Shown here: in pieces, positions 44,698 through 53,706 of the stretch
Numbering within the stretch: position 1 is the stretch's first letter
How the letters are laid out: every line of letters begins with the position of its first letter
Assembly (NCBI RefSeq): GCF_036867415.1
Contig: NZ_JBAJHU010000006.1
Location: forward strand, 1-64,000
Reading direction: 5' to 3'
Source of the DNA: Rossellomorea sp036867415
GTDB lineage: Bacteria; Bacillota; Bacilli; Bacillales; Bacillaceae_B
Length of the DNA: 64,000 nucleotides
Translations under genes and position numbers: made by a program
The notes under the pieces: model-generated
Told to the model about the DNA's origin: nothing
Seen by the model: only the letters and a program-made list of their open reading frames with translations
Databases searched by the model: none

Positions 44698-46158
44698 ATG
44701 TCATTATTTGATCATAAATTATCAGAGCTTCATGAGCTTTTACATACGAAAGAAGTTTCTGTTTCAGATCTAGTGGACGAATCATACAAGCGTATCGATG
44801 CTGTTGAGGATAAAGTAAAGGCATTCCTCACATTAGATGAAGAAAATGCACGTGCGAAAGCGAAAGATATGGATGCGAAGCTTGGGACGGATGAGTCGAA
44901 AGGTCTTCTTTTTGGAATGCCGATCGGAATCAAGGACAACATCGTCACAAAAGGTCTTCGTACGACGTGTGCAAGTAAAATCCTTGAGAATTTCAATCCA
45001 ATCTATGATGCAACAGTTATCAATAAATTACATAGTGCCGATACCATTACAATCGGAAAACTGAATATGGATGAGTTTGCGATGGGTTCCTCCACCGAAA
45101 ACTCAGGTTATCAAAAAACAAGCAATCCCTGGAATCTTGAAACGGTTCCGGGCGGATCTTCAGGTGGTTCTGCAGCAGCGGTTGCAGCAGGTGAAGTTCC
45201 ATTCTCGCTTGGATCGGATACAGGTGGATCTATCCGTCAGCCGGCTGCCTTCACAGGTACTGTAGGATTGAAACCGACATATGGCCGCGTTTCCCGTTTC
45301 GGTCTTGTGGCATTTGCATCTTCACTTGACCAGATCGGACCGATTACACGCAATGTTGAAGACAATGCGTATCTATTGCAGGCAATCGCCGGCTTGGACC
45401 CAAATGATTCCACTTCGGCAAACGTTGAAGTGCCTAACTATGCGGAAGCATTGACGGGGGATATTAAAGGGTTGAAAATTGCCGTTCCGAAAGAATACCT
45501 TGGTGAAGGTGTCGGGGAAGAGGCACGCCAATCAGTCCTTGCATCATTAAAAGTATTGGAAAGCCTTGGCGCTACTTGGGAAGAAGTGTCCCTTCCACAC
45601 TCTAAATATGGCGTAGCGACTTACTACCTGCTGGCTTCATCTGAAGCTTCAGCAAACCTGGCCCGCTTTGACGGAGTCCGCTACGGTTACCGCACGCCGA
45701 ATGCGGATAACCTTCTTGATCTTTATAAAAAGACGCGTGCGGAAGGCTTCGGTGACGAAGTGAAGCGCCGTATCATGCTTGGTACGTTTGCACTCAGCTC
45801 CGGTTACTATGATGCTTACTATAAGAAAGCACAGCAGGCACGTACATTGATCAAGAAAGACTTTGAAGATGTATTTGAGAAGTATGATGTCATCATTGGA
45901 CCAACGACACCGACTCCTTCGTTTAAAATCGGAGAAAAGATTGATGATCCGCTTACGATGTACGCAAATGATATCCTGACGATTCCGGTTAACCTTGCGG
46001 GTGTGCCGGGGATTTCTGTTCCTAACGGTTTCTCTTCAAACGGACTGCCGCTTGGACTGCAGATCATCGGAAAGCACTTTGACGAAAGTACAATCTATCG
46101 CGTAGCTCATGCATTTGAACAGGCTACAGACTTCCATACAAAAAGACCACAACTGTAA
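44698..46158 (+). CDS. gatA: Asp/Glu-tRNA amidotransferase subunit GatA
   Basis: Glutaminase subunit of the amidase-signature family. The Ser-cisSer-Lys triad is visible: Lys in GIKDNIVTKG, Ser in PGGSSGGSAAAVAAG, nucleophile in GSDTGGSIRQPA. 486 aa. AAGGAGGG is 8 nt upstream; 12 bp after gatC. Confidence 0.97.
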   Translation: MSLFDHKLSELHELLHTKEVSVSDLVDESYKRIDAVEDKVKAFLTLDEENARAKAKDMDAKLGTDESKGLLFGMPIGIKDNIVTKGLRTTCASKILENFNPIYDATVINKLHSADTITIGKLNMDEFAMGSSTENSGYQKTSNPWNLETVPGGSSGGSAAAVAAGEVPFSLGSDTGGSIRQPAAFTGTVGLKPTYGRVSRFGLVAFASSLDQIGPITRNVEDNAYLLQAIAGLDPNDSTSANVEVPNYAEALTGDIKGLKIAVPKEYLGEGVGEEARQSVLASLKVLESLGATWEEVSLPHSKYGVATYYLLASSEASANLARFDGVRYGYRTPNADNLLDLYKKTRAEGFGDEVKRRIMLGTFALSSGYYDAYYKKAQQARTLIKKDFEDVFEKYDVIIGPTTPTPSFKIGEKIDDPLTMYANDILTIPVNLAGVPGISVPNGFSSNGLPLGLQIIGKHFDESTIYRVAHAFEQATDFHTKRPQL

Positions 46159-46170
46159 GGGGTGAAATCA

Positions 46171-47601
46171 ATGAACTTTGAACCAGTAATCGGACTTGAA
46201 GTCCACGTAGAATTAAAGACGGACAGTAAGATGTTCTCGCCGGCACCGAATCATTTCGGAGCTGAGCCGAACTCGAATACGAACGTAATCGACCTTGGAT
46301 ATCCCGGTGTACTTCCAGTGGTGAACAAACGTGCCATTGAGTTCGGGATGAAAGCTGCAATGGCATTGAATTGTCAAATCGCGGAGGATACGAAATTTGA
46401 CCGTAAGAACTATTTCTATCCGGATAATCCGAAGGCATACCAAATCTCTCAATTTGATAAACCGATCGGTGAAAACGGCTGGATCGAGATCGAAGTGAAC
46501 GGCGAGAAGAAACGCATCGGCATTACCCGCCTTCACCTTGAGGAAGACGCCGGTAAGCTGACTCACTCTGGCGACGGTTATTCCCTTGTCGACTACAATC
46601 GTCAAGGTACTCCTTTGATTGAAATCGTTTCTGAGCCGGACATCCGTACACCTGAAGAAGCATATGCGTATCTTGAAAAACTGAAATCCATCATTCAATA
46701 CACAGGCGTTTCCGACTGTAAGATGGAAGAAGGGTCCCTTCGCTGCGATGCAAATATATCTCTTCGTCCAATCGGTCAGGAACAGTTTGGTACTAAAGCT
46801 GAGCTTAAGAACCTGAACTCCTTCAACTTTGTCAAAAAAGGATTGGAGTATGAAATCGTCCGTCAGGAAAAGGTTCTACTATCCGGAGGACTGATTCAAC
46901 AGGAAACACTCCGTTTCGATGAATCGACAGGTAAAACGATCCTGATGCGTGTAAAAGAGGGATCAGACGATTATCGTTATTTCCCTGAACCTGATTTGTT
47001 GCACCTGCACATCGATCAAGAGTGGATGGACCGTATACGTTCAGAAATTCCTGAGCTGCCGGATGCACGTAAGAAACGTTACATCGAGGAGCTTGGACTT
47101 CCTGCATATGATGCGATGGTTCTGACGTTAACGAAAGAAATGTCCGATTTCTTCGAAGAAACGGTCAGCGAAGGTGCAGACGCGAAGCTCGCATCAAACT
47201 GGCTGATGGGTGAAGTTTCAGCCTATCTGAATGCTCAGCAAAAAGAGCTTCACGATAGTAAATTGACACCTGCAGGTCTTGCCGGTATGATCGGACTGAT
47301 TGAAAAAGGTACGATTTCTTCAAAGATTGCGAAGAAGGTATTCAAAGAGCTTGTTGAAAACGGCGGAAACCCTGAGCAGATCGTAAAAGATAAAGGTCTG
47401 GTTCAAATTTCTGACGAAGGAGCTCTTCTGAAGATCGTAACTGAAACCCTGGATAACAATCCACAATCGATTGATGATTTCAAAAACGGTAAAGACCGTG
47501 CGATCGGCTTCCTGGTCGGACAGATCATGAAAGCGACAAAAGGGCAGGCAAACCCGCCGCTCGTTAACAAACTATTACAACAGGAAATCCAGAAACGTTA
47601 A
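46171..47601 (+). CDS. gatB: Asp/Glu-tRNA amidotransferase subunit GatB
   Basis: Kinase/transferase subunit that phosphorylates the misacylated tRNA and amidates it with ammonia from GatA. Starts FEPVIGLEVHVELKT, with PNHFGAEPN, HLEEDAGK, YNRQGTPLIEIV and the C-terminal YqeY-like tRNA-binding domain. 476 aa. ATG 46171 follows AAGGGGTG; the TGs at 46162 are too close to that site. Confidence 0.96.
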   Translation: MNFEPVIGLEVHVELKTDSKMFSPAPNHFGAEPNSNTNVIDLGYPGVLPVVNKRAIEFGMKAAMALNCQIAEDTKFDRKNYFYPDNPKAYQISQFDKPIGENGWIEIEVNGEKKRIGITRLHLEEDAGKLTHSGDGYSLVDYNRQGTPLIEIVSEPDIRTPEEAYAYLEKLKSIIQYTGVSDCKMEEGSLRCDANISLRPIGQEQFGTKAELKNLNSFNFVKKGLEYEIVRQEKVLLSGGLIQQETLRFDESTGKTILMRVKEGSDDYRYFPEPDLLHLHIDQEWMDRIRSEIPELPDARKKRYIEELGLPAYDAMVLTLTKEMSDFFEETVSEGADAKLASNWLMGEVSAYLNAQQKELHDSKLTPAGLAGMIGLIEKGTISSKIAKKVFKELVENGGNPEQIVKDKGLVQISDEGALLKIVTETLDNNPQSIDDFKNGKDRAIGFLVGQIMKATKGQANPPLVNKLLQQEIQKR

Positions 47602-47623
47602 AACCTGAAACTTGAGTTCGAAG

Positions 47624-47668
47624 GCCCGTCCCTCACTGCTTTAAAGTGGTGAAAGGACGGGCTTTTTG
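47624..47668 (+). terminator. gatB terminator made from a dispersed repeat
   Basis: GCCCGTCC (47624-47631) pairs with GGACGGGC (47655-47662), with inner CTCACTGC-TTTAAA-GTGGTGA arms, then TTTTTG. This is the best-preserved copy of the dispersed GC-rich palindrome in the window. Confidence 0.88.
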
Positions 47669-47891
47669 TTATGGGGTTTAATGGAAGTTATGAAAGGATG
47701 CAGTTGTCGGCCTCTTTTTAGTTCAAGTTTTCCTGAAACGGATGATTTTCTTGCTTTTTTTGTAGGTGTAGAGACACGGGGTTGAATAAGAGACTATTTG
47801 GGTCAATTGCCTCATTCTAGACAATCAGGCTTGTACTATAGTATGTCTACAGTTTTAAAAGTTAGAAAATTCCAAAAAAGAGGTGTTGTAA

Positions 47892-49556
47892 TTGAAGAAA
47901 AAAGTCGTAGCTTTAAGTTTAACTGCAGGGTTGATGATGAGCCCTGTGTTCTCCTCAGAGGCATTGGGTGCTTCTGATTTAAGCCAGAAAATAAATTTCA
48001 ATGAAAAGATCGGGGCTCCACAATTTATTTCAGGAAAGCTGACAAAGCCTTCAGCTATTGCACCTGAAAAAATCGTGATGAATTATCTCGCACAAAAACA
48101 AGACGTATTTAAATTCAAGGGAGATGTGTCTCAGTCTTTCAAAGTACTAGAAAAAAAGAAAGATGAACTAGGGTTTACATATCTGCGCGTTCAGCAAATG
48201 TATAAAGGAACTCCGGTGTACGGTGCCGTAATGACGGCTCATGTAAACAATGACGGAGTATTGACGGCGGTATCCGGTGCACCGGTTCCAAATCTTGCAG
48301 ACAAGCAATCTCTTAAAGCAGCGAAAAACATTTCGAAACAAGATGCAGCAGCAGCGGGGGAAAAGGATTTAATTGCCGAAATTGGCAGCGAGCCAGCGTA
48401 TGAATATGCGCCTAAATCCAAATCAGTCGTGTATGTAATAGATGGAAATGCCCATCAGGCTTATCTAGTAAACTACAATTTCCTAGATCCAAAGCCTGGT
48501 AATTGGAATTACTTCATAGACGCTGAGAGCGGAGAAATCTTAGATAAGGTGAATGAAATCCATGACGCTAACGGAAAGGGCGGAAAACCTGGCGGACCGG
48601 GGGAGACGGGCTCTGACACGGTCGGTTCAGGGACAGGGGTACTCGGTGATACGAAAACTCTGAATACGTATCTATCATCTTCTACTTACTATTTACAGGA
48701 TAATACCAGAGGAGACGGGGTCTTTACGTTTGATGCGAGTAACCGTCAGCGACTGCCTGGATCGCTTTGGTCAGATGCGGACAATCAATTCAACTCAAGC
48801 TACGATGCAGCGGCAGTGGACGCTCATTATTATGCAGGACAAACATACGATTATTATTTAGATACTCATAACCGCAACAGCTATGATGGCAATGGTGGAG
48901 CTTTAAAGTCTACCGTTCACTATGGAAGAAGCTATAACAACGCGTTCTGGAACGGGCAGCAAATGGTATATGGTGATGGTGACGGGTCGACATTCGCTCC
49001 ATTATCCGGAGGACTGGATGTTGTAGCGCATGAATTGACTCATGCCGTGACAGATACAACGGCTGACCTGATCTATCAAAACGAGTCAGGTGCAATCAAT
49101 GAATCGATGTCGGATGTATTTGGAACTCTCCTTGAGTACCATACTGGAAATAATCCAGATTGGGAGATCGGCGAAGACATCTACACACCAGGACAAGGCG
49201 GCGATGCACTGCGTTCCATGTCAGATCCAACGAAGTATAATGATCCGGACCACTATTCAGTCAGATACACGGGTACAGGAGATAACGGCGGTGTCCATAT
49301 CAACAGCGGTATCGGAAACAAAGCGGCTTATTTATTGAGCCAGGGAGGTACCCACTACGGTGTGAAGGTGACCGGTATCGGAACAGACAAAGTTGGGGAC
49401 ATCTACTATCGTGCATTGACTCAATATCTGACTCCGTCTTCAACATTCAGCCAGCTTCGCTCAGCGGCGATTCAGTCAGCGACTGATCTCTACGGTTCTG
49501 GAAGCGCAGAAGTGGCAAGTGTAAATGCTGCATTTGATGCAGTGGGTGTTTATTAA
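47892..49556 (+). CDS. Secreted neutral metalloprotease, M4 thermolysin family (bacillolysin)
   Basis: 554-aa preproenzyme. TTG start 8 nt after AAGAGGTG; signal peptide (residues 1-26, ending near SSEALGA); FTP and PepSY propeptide (about 40-225); a Gly-rich linker (GKGGKPGGPGETG, about 228-240), then the mature domain. Zinc ligands are the two His of HELTH (about 380-384) and Glu of NESMSDVFG; the C-terminal HINSGIGNKAAYLL supplies the catalytic His region. It degrades extracellular protein. Inserted between gatB and dgkB relative to B. subtilis. Confidence 0.95.
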   Translation: MKKKVVALSLTAGLMMSPVFSSEALGASDLSQKINFNEKIGAPQFISGKLTKPSAIAPEKIVMNYLAQKQDVFKFKGDVSQSFKVLEKKKDELGFTYLRVQQMYKGTPVYGAVMTAHVNNDGVLTAVSGAPVPNLADKQSLKAAKNISKQDAAAAGEKDLIAEIGSEPAYEYAPKSKSVVYVIDGNAHQAYLVNYNFLDPKPGNWNYFIDAESGEILDKVNEIHDANGKGGKPGGPGETGSDTVGSGTGVLGDTKTLNTYLSSSTYYLQDNTRGDGVFTFDASNRQRLPGSLWSDADNQFNSSYDAAAVDAHYYAGQTYDYYLDTHNRNSYDGNGGALKSTVHYGRSYNNAFWNGQQMVYGDGDGSTFAPLSGGLDVVAHELTHAVTDTTADLIYQNESGAINESMSDVFGTLLEYHTGNNPDWEIGEDIYTPGQGGDALRSMSDPTKYNDPDHYSVRYTGTGDNGGVHINSGIGNKAAYLLSQGGTHYGVKVTGIGTDKVGDIYYRALTQYLTPSSTFSQLRSAAIQSATDLYGSGSAEVASVNAAFDAVGVY

Positions 49557-49576
49557 TCCAATGTTAGAATAAAAAT

Positions 49577-49603
49577 GGGAGGGCTTCGGCTCTTCCTTTT
49601 TTT
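49577..49603 (+). terminator. Terminator of the protease gene
   Basis: GGGAGGGC-TTCG-GCTCTTCC (two G-U pairs, UUCG tetraloop) followed by TTTTTTT. Confidence 0.85.
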
Positions 49604-49780
49604 ATGGGGAAGAGGGGATGCGAAACTGGCGGGAATGCCGGATGTTCCCGGTATAAAGGGAAATTGCCGGTTCAACTTCAAATTTTCCGCGTATTACTCA
49701 CTATATTGCATCAAATTTCACAAAAGCGGCTGCAGAAAGAAATCGATACCGTGTTTCTTATCTTAGCAGGGGGGCTAATT

Positions 49781-49910
49781 CCTTGTTTATCATCGTTTTT
49801 GATCCATTTTGGAGAGTTATGATCCAATCTCAGGATATATGATCCGTTTTGAAAAAGTACGATCCATTCTCAGAATTTATGATCCATTTTCAAAATATAT
49901 GATCTTACAA
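49781..49910. repeat. Phased short repeat array D (GATCCATTTT core, exact 20-bp period)
   Basis: GATCC (last copy GATCT) begins at 49801, 49821, 49841, 49861, 49881 and 49901, six copies exactly 20 bp apart. The consensus unit is close to GATCCATTTTCAAAATATAT. A seventh, decayed unit may start at 49781. Every unit begins with a GATC site. It lies about 200 bp past the protease terminator. Between 49604 and 49780 I see nothing else. Confidence 0.85.
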
Positions 49911-50082
49911 GAATCATTCTAAATAAATCCCGCCACCCAATCGAAGCACCGGCCATGAAAACTAAAGCAAAAATAAAAACCAAGTACAAAATACTTGGTA
50001 TGCGCAACTTATATTCAGTTTCATCCACTGACGGAATTGATGGGTAAAGTTTCGGATCGCGCTGGCTGATATACATAGACAA
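49906..50082 (-). pseudogene. Possible remnant of a small membrane protein gene
   Basis: An open minus-strand frame starts MSMYISQRDPKLYPSIPSVD, then shows one strong TM stretch (IPSILYLVFIFALVFMAG) and runs into array D, ending at 49870. The composition is protein-like, but there is no ribosome-binding site and no recognised family, so a truncated gene is more likely than an active one. Confidence 0.3.
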
Positions 50083-50167
50083 ATAAAGTCAGATCCGTAA
50101 AAACGGATGAAATGGACCTGCTAACTAAACGCCGGCAGAACTGAATGCAGCATTTTACGCAGACCCT

Positions 50168-50320
50168 TTAAGCCTGTTTTTTGCTTTTTTCCAATATCTT
50201 TTTTGCCAACCGATAATACGTTTCGGCTTCCGCTTTTGATTCAGCACCTTTTAGCTGCATCATATAGTTTTGAAATCGAAGTTTGTCGACAGACGAGACT
50301 TTCATCACAATTTTTCTCAT
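50168..50320 (-). CDS. Small hypothetical protein, paralogue of the gene at 50816
   Basis: 50 aa, start ATG 50320 with AAAGGAG 7 nt upstream on the minus strand. Basic, helical: MRKIVMKVSSVDKL, then YMMQLKGAESKAEAETYYRL and AKKILEKS. It aligns with residues 8-53 of the 61-aa protein encoded at 50816-51001 (shared pattern YMxxLKxAESxxExxYYxxAxxIxExS). The two lie on opposite strands around a DUF4257-like gene. Function unknown. Confidence 0.72.
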   Translation of the reverse strand: MRKIVMKVSSVDKLRFQNYMMQLKGAESKAEAETYYRLAKKILEKSKKQA

Positions 50321-50421
50321 TTTGGCTCTCCTTTGGTGGACAAATATGTGTCCAATTATCTATTCTGAATATTCTGTAAATAATGTATAATAATAGTAAA
50401 TGATTCCAGAGGGTGGATAGA

Positions 50422-50850
50422 ATGTCCTTAATTGAAGTGATCTTGTTGCCAATGTTGATGGGCGGTATCGGGGGCTTAGGACATATTCTGATTTTCAAAA
50501 ATGGTCATTTCACCTTTCCAAGGAAGTTCGTCGATGACCAAGGTGAGAAGCACTACCTTTTTGGCTCAACAAAGGATATCATCATAGGCGTTCTGGCAGG
50601 TTATCTCTCTGTACTTCCAGTCATAGAGACGATCCCGATGTGGTATGCGATCTACATTAGTTTATTATCAGGAATCGGAGGAAGTTCCGTCATTACCCGA
50701 AAAATTGAACAAAACCTGGCTACCACGAAAGCATCCTATATCCAAGAGCTATCACAATATCAGCTCGAATTGACCTCTAAGGGAGGATCTTCAAATCACA
50801 ATGAGGTGAAACCTGTTGGCAAAGTGGAAGAAAAAAAGAATCAAGGTTGA
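50422..50850 (+). CDS. DUF4257-like small membrane protein
   Basis: 142 aa. TM helices at about 3-22 (Gly-rich LLPMLMGGIGGLGHILIF) and 54-95 (GVLAGYLSVLPVIETIP...GIGGSSVI), with the cytoplasmic loop PRKFVDDQGEKHYLFGSTKD between; the last 45 residues are polar and likely helical. This resembles DUF4257 proteins of Bacillus and its plasmids and phages. ATG 50422 is 8 nt after AGAGGG. Its end overlaps the next small gene by 35 bp. Confidence 0.68.
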   Translation: MSLIEVILLPMLMGGIGGLGHILIFKNGHFTFPRKFVDDQGEKHYLFGSTKDIIIGVLAGYLSVLPVIETIPMWYAIYISLLSGIGGSSVITRKIEQNLATTKASYIQELSQYQLELTSKGGSSNHNEVKPVGKVEEKKNQG

Positions 50851-51001
50851 ACTGCCGCCTGAAGATTACGAGAAAGCAAATCACTATATGAAAAGACTGA
50901 AGGAGGCAGAAAGTGTAATCGAGCTGAACTACTACTACAAAAAAATGGCACAGATAATAGAGAGTTCCACACATTTTGAAGATGGTTCAATTGAAAAATA
51001 A
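50816..51001 (+). CDS. Small hypothetical protein, translationally coupled to the DUF4257-like gene
   Basis: 61 aa from TTG 50816, 7 nt after GAGGTG. The sequence is Lys-rich at the start (MAKWKKKRIKVELPPEDY), then helical YMKRLKEAESVIELNYYYKK. It is clearly related to the 50-aa protein at 50168-50320. It overlaps the preceding gene by 35 bp in another frame. Function unknown; DNA or protein binding is possible from charge alone. Confidence 0.68.
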   Translation: MAKWKKKRIKVELPPEDYEKANHYMKRLKEAESVIELNYYYKKMAQIIESSTHFEDGSIEK

Positions 51002-51040
51002 TCCTATAACCATATACATTAACCAAAATGGAGAGGATTA

Positions 51041-51067
51041 AACTGACTTTTGAGTCAGCTTTTTTTG
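51041..51067 (+). terminator. Terminator after the small paralogue gene
   Basis: ACTGACT-TTTG-AGTCAG stem followed by CTTTTTTTTG. Confidence 0.8.
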
Positions 51068-51161
51068 TGAGAGTATACTTTTCGTTATTCTGTATGATGC
51101 GCATATTTGCATAGGACGGTTATGTTAAGAACAATCTATTCCCCCACTGGATTCTACTTAT

Positions 51162-51190
51162 GAATAGCCGTTATGGCTATTCCTTTTTTT
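51162..51190 (+). terminator. Orphan terminator-like hairpin
   Basis: GAATAGCC-GTTAT-GGCTATTC (perfect 8-bp stem) followed by CTTTTTTT. No gene ends just upstream; it is a second hairpin behind 51041-51067. The remaining stretch 51191-51433 shows no gene, repeat or clear promoter. Confidence 0.65.
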
Positions 51191-51433
51191 GTTAGCTGTA
51201 TAAACTGAAGGAATGCGAGTGATGATCCAACCTGTTTGGGACCGGACTGCGAGGCTCCCGGCACTGTCAGGTGGTCTGCTTTCTTATATTATATTCCTAC
51301 AGGCATAATCACACAATTGAATTTTATGAGGAAATGAAAAAGGATAATACTTGTGGAATGAAGTGAACATGAATAAGATATAGAGAGATAACAAATTTCA
51401 TTTTTTCAGACACGCACTCAAGGAGGAGTAAGC

Positions 51434-52000
51434 ATGACTTTGCAAGACTGGTTTGACAAAGGAATGACACCAAGTCAATATTTAGAATATATGAAGACTC
51501 ATAAAGAAAATACACTGTCCATCTTAAATAAATTTACGGTTCCCCGGGTGGATAAAGAAGTACTGGCTTCGCTTGCTGATGAATCTTTACGTGTGATCGT
51601 CCTTACAGAAGATTGGTGCGGAGATGCGATGTTAAACATCCCGATCCTGCTGAAAGTCGCTGAAGAGGCTGATATTGAAGTGAAAATGGTTCTCCGTGAT
51701 GACAATCTCGAGCTGATGGATCAATATCTCACAAACGGCACTTCCAGAGCGATTCCGATCTTTATCTTCATTGACGAAAATGGAGAAGAGAAGACCGTAT
51801 GGGGCCCAAGGGCGCCAATGGTGAAAAAGATCGTCGATGATGAGAGAGCGAAATTACCGCCGAAGGATCATGAGAAATTTCCGGATAAACAAAAAGAAAT
51901 GTTAGAACGCTTAACCTCTCAATATACAAAAGACAAGAACATCTGGAGTGAAGTGTATGAAAGCCTTAAAACAACCCTGGTACAGAAAGTATTGATGTGA
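51434..52000 (+). CDS. Thioredoxin-like fold protein
   Basis: 188 aa cytoplasmic protein. The thioredoxin fold is suggested by VIVLTEDWCGDAMLNIPILLKVAEE (active-site helix region) and the cis-Pro segment SRAIPIFIFIDENGE. It has only one Cys (about 62) in the WCGDA motif, so a classical CxxC dithiol is absent. C-terminal 60 residues are helical and charged. AAGGAGGAG precedes the ATG. Similar proteins are annotated in Bacillaceae as thioredoxin family; redox partner unknown. Confidence 0.85.
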   Translation: MTLQDWFDKGMTPSQYLEYMKTHKENTLSILNKFTVPRVDKEVLASLADESLRVIVLTEDWCGDAMLNIPILLKVAEEADIEVKMVLRDDNLELMDQYLTNGTSRAIPIFIFIDENGEEKTVWGPRAPMVKKIVDDERAKLPPKDHEKFPDKQKEMLERLTSQYTKDKNIWSEVYESLKTTLVQKVLM

Positions 52001-52010
52001 CGTTTCAAGG

Positions 52011-52044
52011 AAGCCGAGGAGGTTTTAGACTTCCGGCTTTTTTT
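52011..52044 (+). terminator. Terminator after the thioredoxin-like gene
   Basis: AAGCCGAGGAG pairs with CTTCCGGCTT (one mismatch or bulge), followed by TTTTTTT. Confidence 0.75.
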
Positions 52045-52251
52045 AAAGGGCATTTGTCAGCTGATTGCTTAAATTCAATCGTGTAGTTTCCTTGTCTATG
52101 TAAACGATAGTGGATTGCGGTGTTCAAGAAACAAAGAAAACGGCCATTAAAAAAGGGATGGTAAAAAATGCCCTTTAGATTGGAACTTTTTCCCGGTTCA
52201 CGAATGACGTAATTCACGGTACTATGGTATAGGATGAGGAGTTGAAGCATC

Positions 52252-52632
52252 ATGATTCACCAAAAAACAAATACGATTGTCATAGAATCACTGGATAAAT
52301 TTCCCCATAAAATTCACATTAAATTGGGAGAGATCCTCCGTGAAAGAGGATTGACACAAGGTGATTTGCATCGCTTGACAGGTTTACGGGTAGCTACGAT
52401 TAATGAATTAGTGAATTTTAAGAAGAAATCATTAACGGTTGCTCACCTTGTTTCTATAATGATCGCTCTTCGTATTACGGATATTTGTGATCTTATTGAA
52501 ATCGAATTCGATGAAGAGGTACAAGCCTACTTCAAAGAAGAAAACGAGCGAATGAAAAACGGATTTACTCCAGACCTGACCAAAACAGCAGAAACGAATG
52601 TAAAACGCATCGCAGCTGGAGTCAAAAACTAA
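52252..52632 (+). CDS. XRE family helix-turn-helix regulator
   Basis: 126 aa. The HTH_3/Cro-CI domain spans about 26-85: LGEILRERGLTQGDLHRLTG, then RVATINELVNFKKKSLTVAHL, then IMIALRITDICDLIEIEF. Acidic helical C-terminus. GATGAGGAG upstream of the ATG. A possible promoter TTCACG-N17-TACTAT lies just upstream. Target unknown; stands alone. Confidence 0.88.
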   Translation: MIHQKTNTIVIESLDKFPHKIHIKLGEILRERGLTQGDLHRLTGLRVATINELVNFKKKSLTVAHLVSIMIALRITDICDLIEIEFDEEVQAYFKEENERMKNGFTPDLTKTAETNVKRIAAGVKN

Positions 52633-52650
52633 ATCACCGACCTATTCCCG

Positions 52651-52677
52651 GGCCATCACTTTGATCGGCCTTTTTTT
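52651..52677 (+). terminator. Terminator after the XRE gene
   Basis: GGCCATCA-CTT-TGATCGGCC stem (one bulge) and a T7 tract. Confidence 0.75.
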
Positions 52678-52721
52678 CTTGCCTTTTAGCAGAGTTAAGG
52701 ACAGTCTTTTACTCAGATAAT

Positions 52722-52756
52722 GTCCAGTCCCTCACTGTGCTAAAGCGGATGTGAAG
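52722..52756. repeat. Dispersed GC-rich repeat remnant
   Basis: CAGTCCCTCACTGTGCTAAAGCGG matches the left arm and centre of the repeat at 47624-47662; the right arm is decayed. Confidence 0.55.
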
Positions 52757-52797
52757 TTGACATGAAAACGTAACGTGTTTTGGGAGGGATTTGGTTT

Positions 52798-52908
52798 ATG
52801 ATAGGGGAAAGAGTAAGAGATGCAGAATGCCATTGTAATCTTGGGTTGAATCTCGATTCTTGCGGGATTATCATAATATACATAGCTTGGAGTAGAAAGA
52901 GTGATTGA
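52798..52908 (+). CDS. Doubtful 36-aa ORF directly before the N-acetyltransferase
   Basis: ATG 52798 follows GGGAGGG at 9 nt and runs 36 codons, ending TGA immediately before the ATG of the next gene. The peptide has a Cys-containing middle and a short hydrophobic run (GIIIIYIAW). Possible coupled leader ORF. Against it, a promoter-like TTGAAT-N17-TATCAT lies inside the frame and I know no homologue. Confidence 0.25.
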   Translation: MIGERVRDAECHCNLGLNLDSCGIIIIYIAWSRKSD

Positions 52909-53706
52909 ATGAACGCTGTAGAGAAATACGTAAACTACTTGAACATGGAGATCGAGCAGCCTACCATGAATTATTTACAACGATTGATTCAACAGCATCT
53001 TATTCGGATTCCATATGAAACCTTCAGTAAATTTTATTATTTTTCAAAAGGGGGCTCCTATGTCCCTTCGCTTGCAGATTTCACAGATCATCTGTATACA
53101 AAAGGCTGGGGAGGTACATGCTTTACCCTGAATATCAACTTCGGAAGGCTCTTGAAGGAATTGGGCTTTGATTGCCGGTATGTAAGGGTGAACCCGGGGC
53201 ATCTTGGGCTGATGATTAACATCGGCGGTAAAAAACTATACGTCGACGTAGGATACGGATCTCCCATCATGAAACCGGTAGAACTCGAGGCCAGACATAA
53301 ACATCTTCTTCACGGGTTCGGGGAAGAGATCATCTTTACTCAGCGTGACCAGTTTGAGTTCGAGGTGGACCGCCGTTCAAATGGTAAATCATTCGTGAAG
53401 AAAGTGATCGAGTGGGTGCCCCTTGAGGAAGGAGATCTCATAAAGGACATAGAAGCGTCTTATCTTGATACAGATGATAACATCACAATGAGACGGATTA
53501 CAGCTGTGCGTTTTCAAGGGAATCAATGCTACTTCCTCCGCAATCATACGCTTAAGGTCATGACGTACCGCAATATCCGGGAATATCAAATGAGAGACCT
53601 CGACAAATGGAGAGAAATGATCCAGGAGGTCTATCACTTCGACTCAAGCTCTCTTCAAGATTCCTTGCAATTTCTTGAACACCGTAATATAAAACTGTTT
53701 TCATAA
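52909..53706 (+). CDS. Arylamine N-acetyltransferase family protein
   Basis: 265 aa. The NAT catalytic triad is visible: Cys71 in GWGGTCFTLN, His98 in VNPGHLGLMI and Asp113 in YVDVGYGSP. NATs move acetyl or acyl groups from CoA to aromatic amines, hydrazines or other acceptors; the natural substrate is not evident. The ribosome site is weak (GAGTG), so translation may depend on the upstream short ORF. Confidence 0.88.
   Translation: MNAVEKYVNYLNMEIEQPTMNYLQRLIQQHLIRIPYETFSKFYYFSKGGSYVPSLADFTDHLYTKGWGGTCFTLNINFGRLLKELGFDCRYVRVNPGHLGLMINIGGKKLYVDVGYGSPIMKPVELEARHKHLLHGFGEEIIFTQRDQFEFEVDRRSNGKSFVKKVIEWVPLEEGDLIKDIEASYLDTDDNITMRRITAVRFQGNQCYFLRNHTLKVMTYRNIREYQMRDLDKWREMIQEVYHFDSSSLQDSLQFLEHRNIKLFS

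Noticed and set aside
47602..47891. Promoter of the M4 protease
   Set aside because: TATAGT and TAGACA motifs are present near 47818-47841, but no pair has an acceptable spacer, so I did not annotate one.
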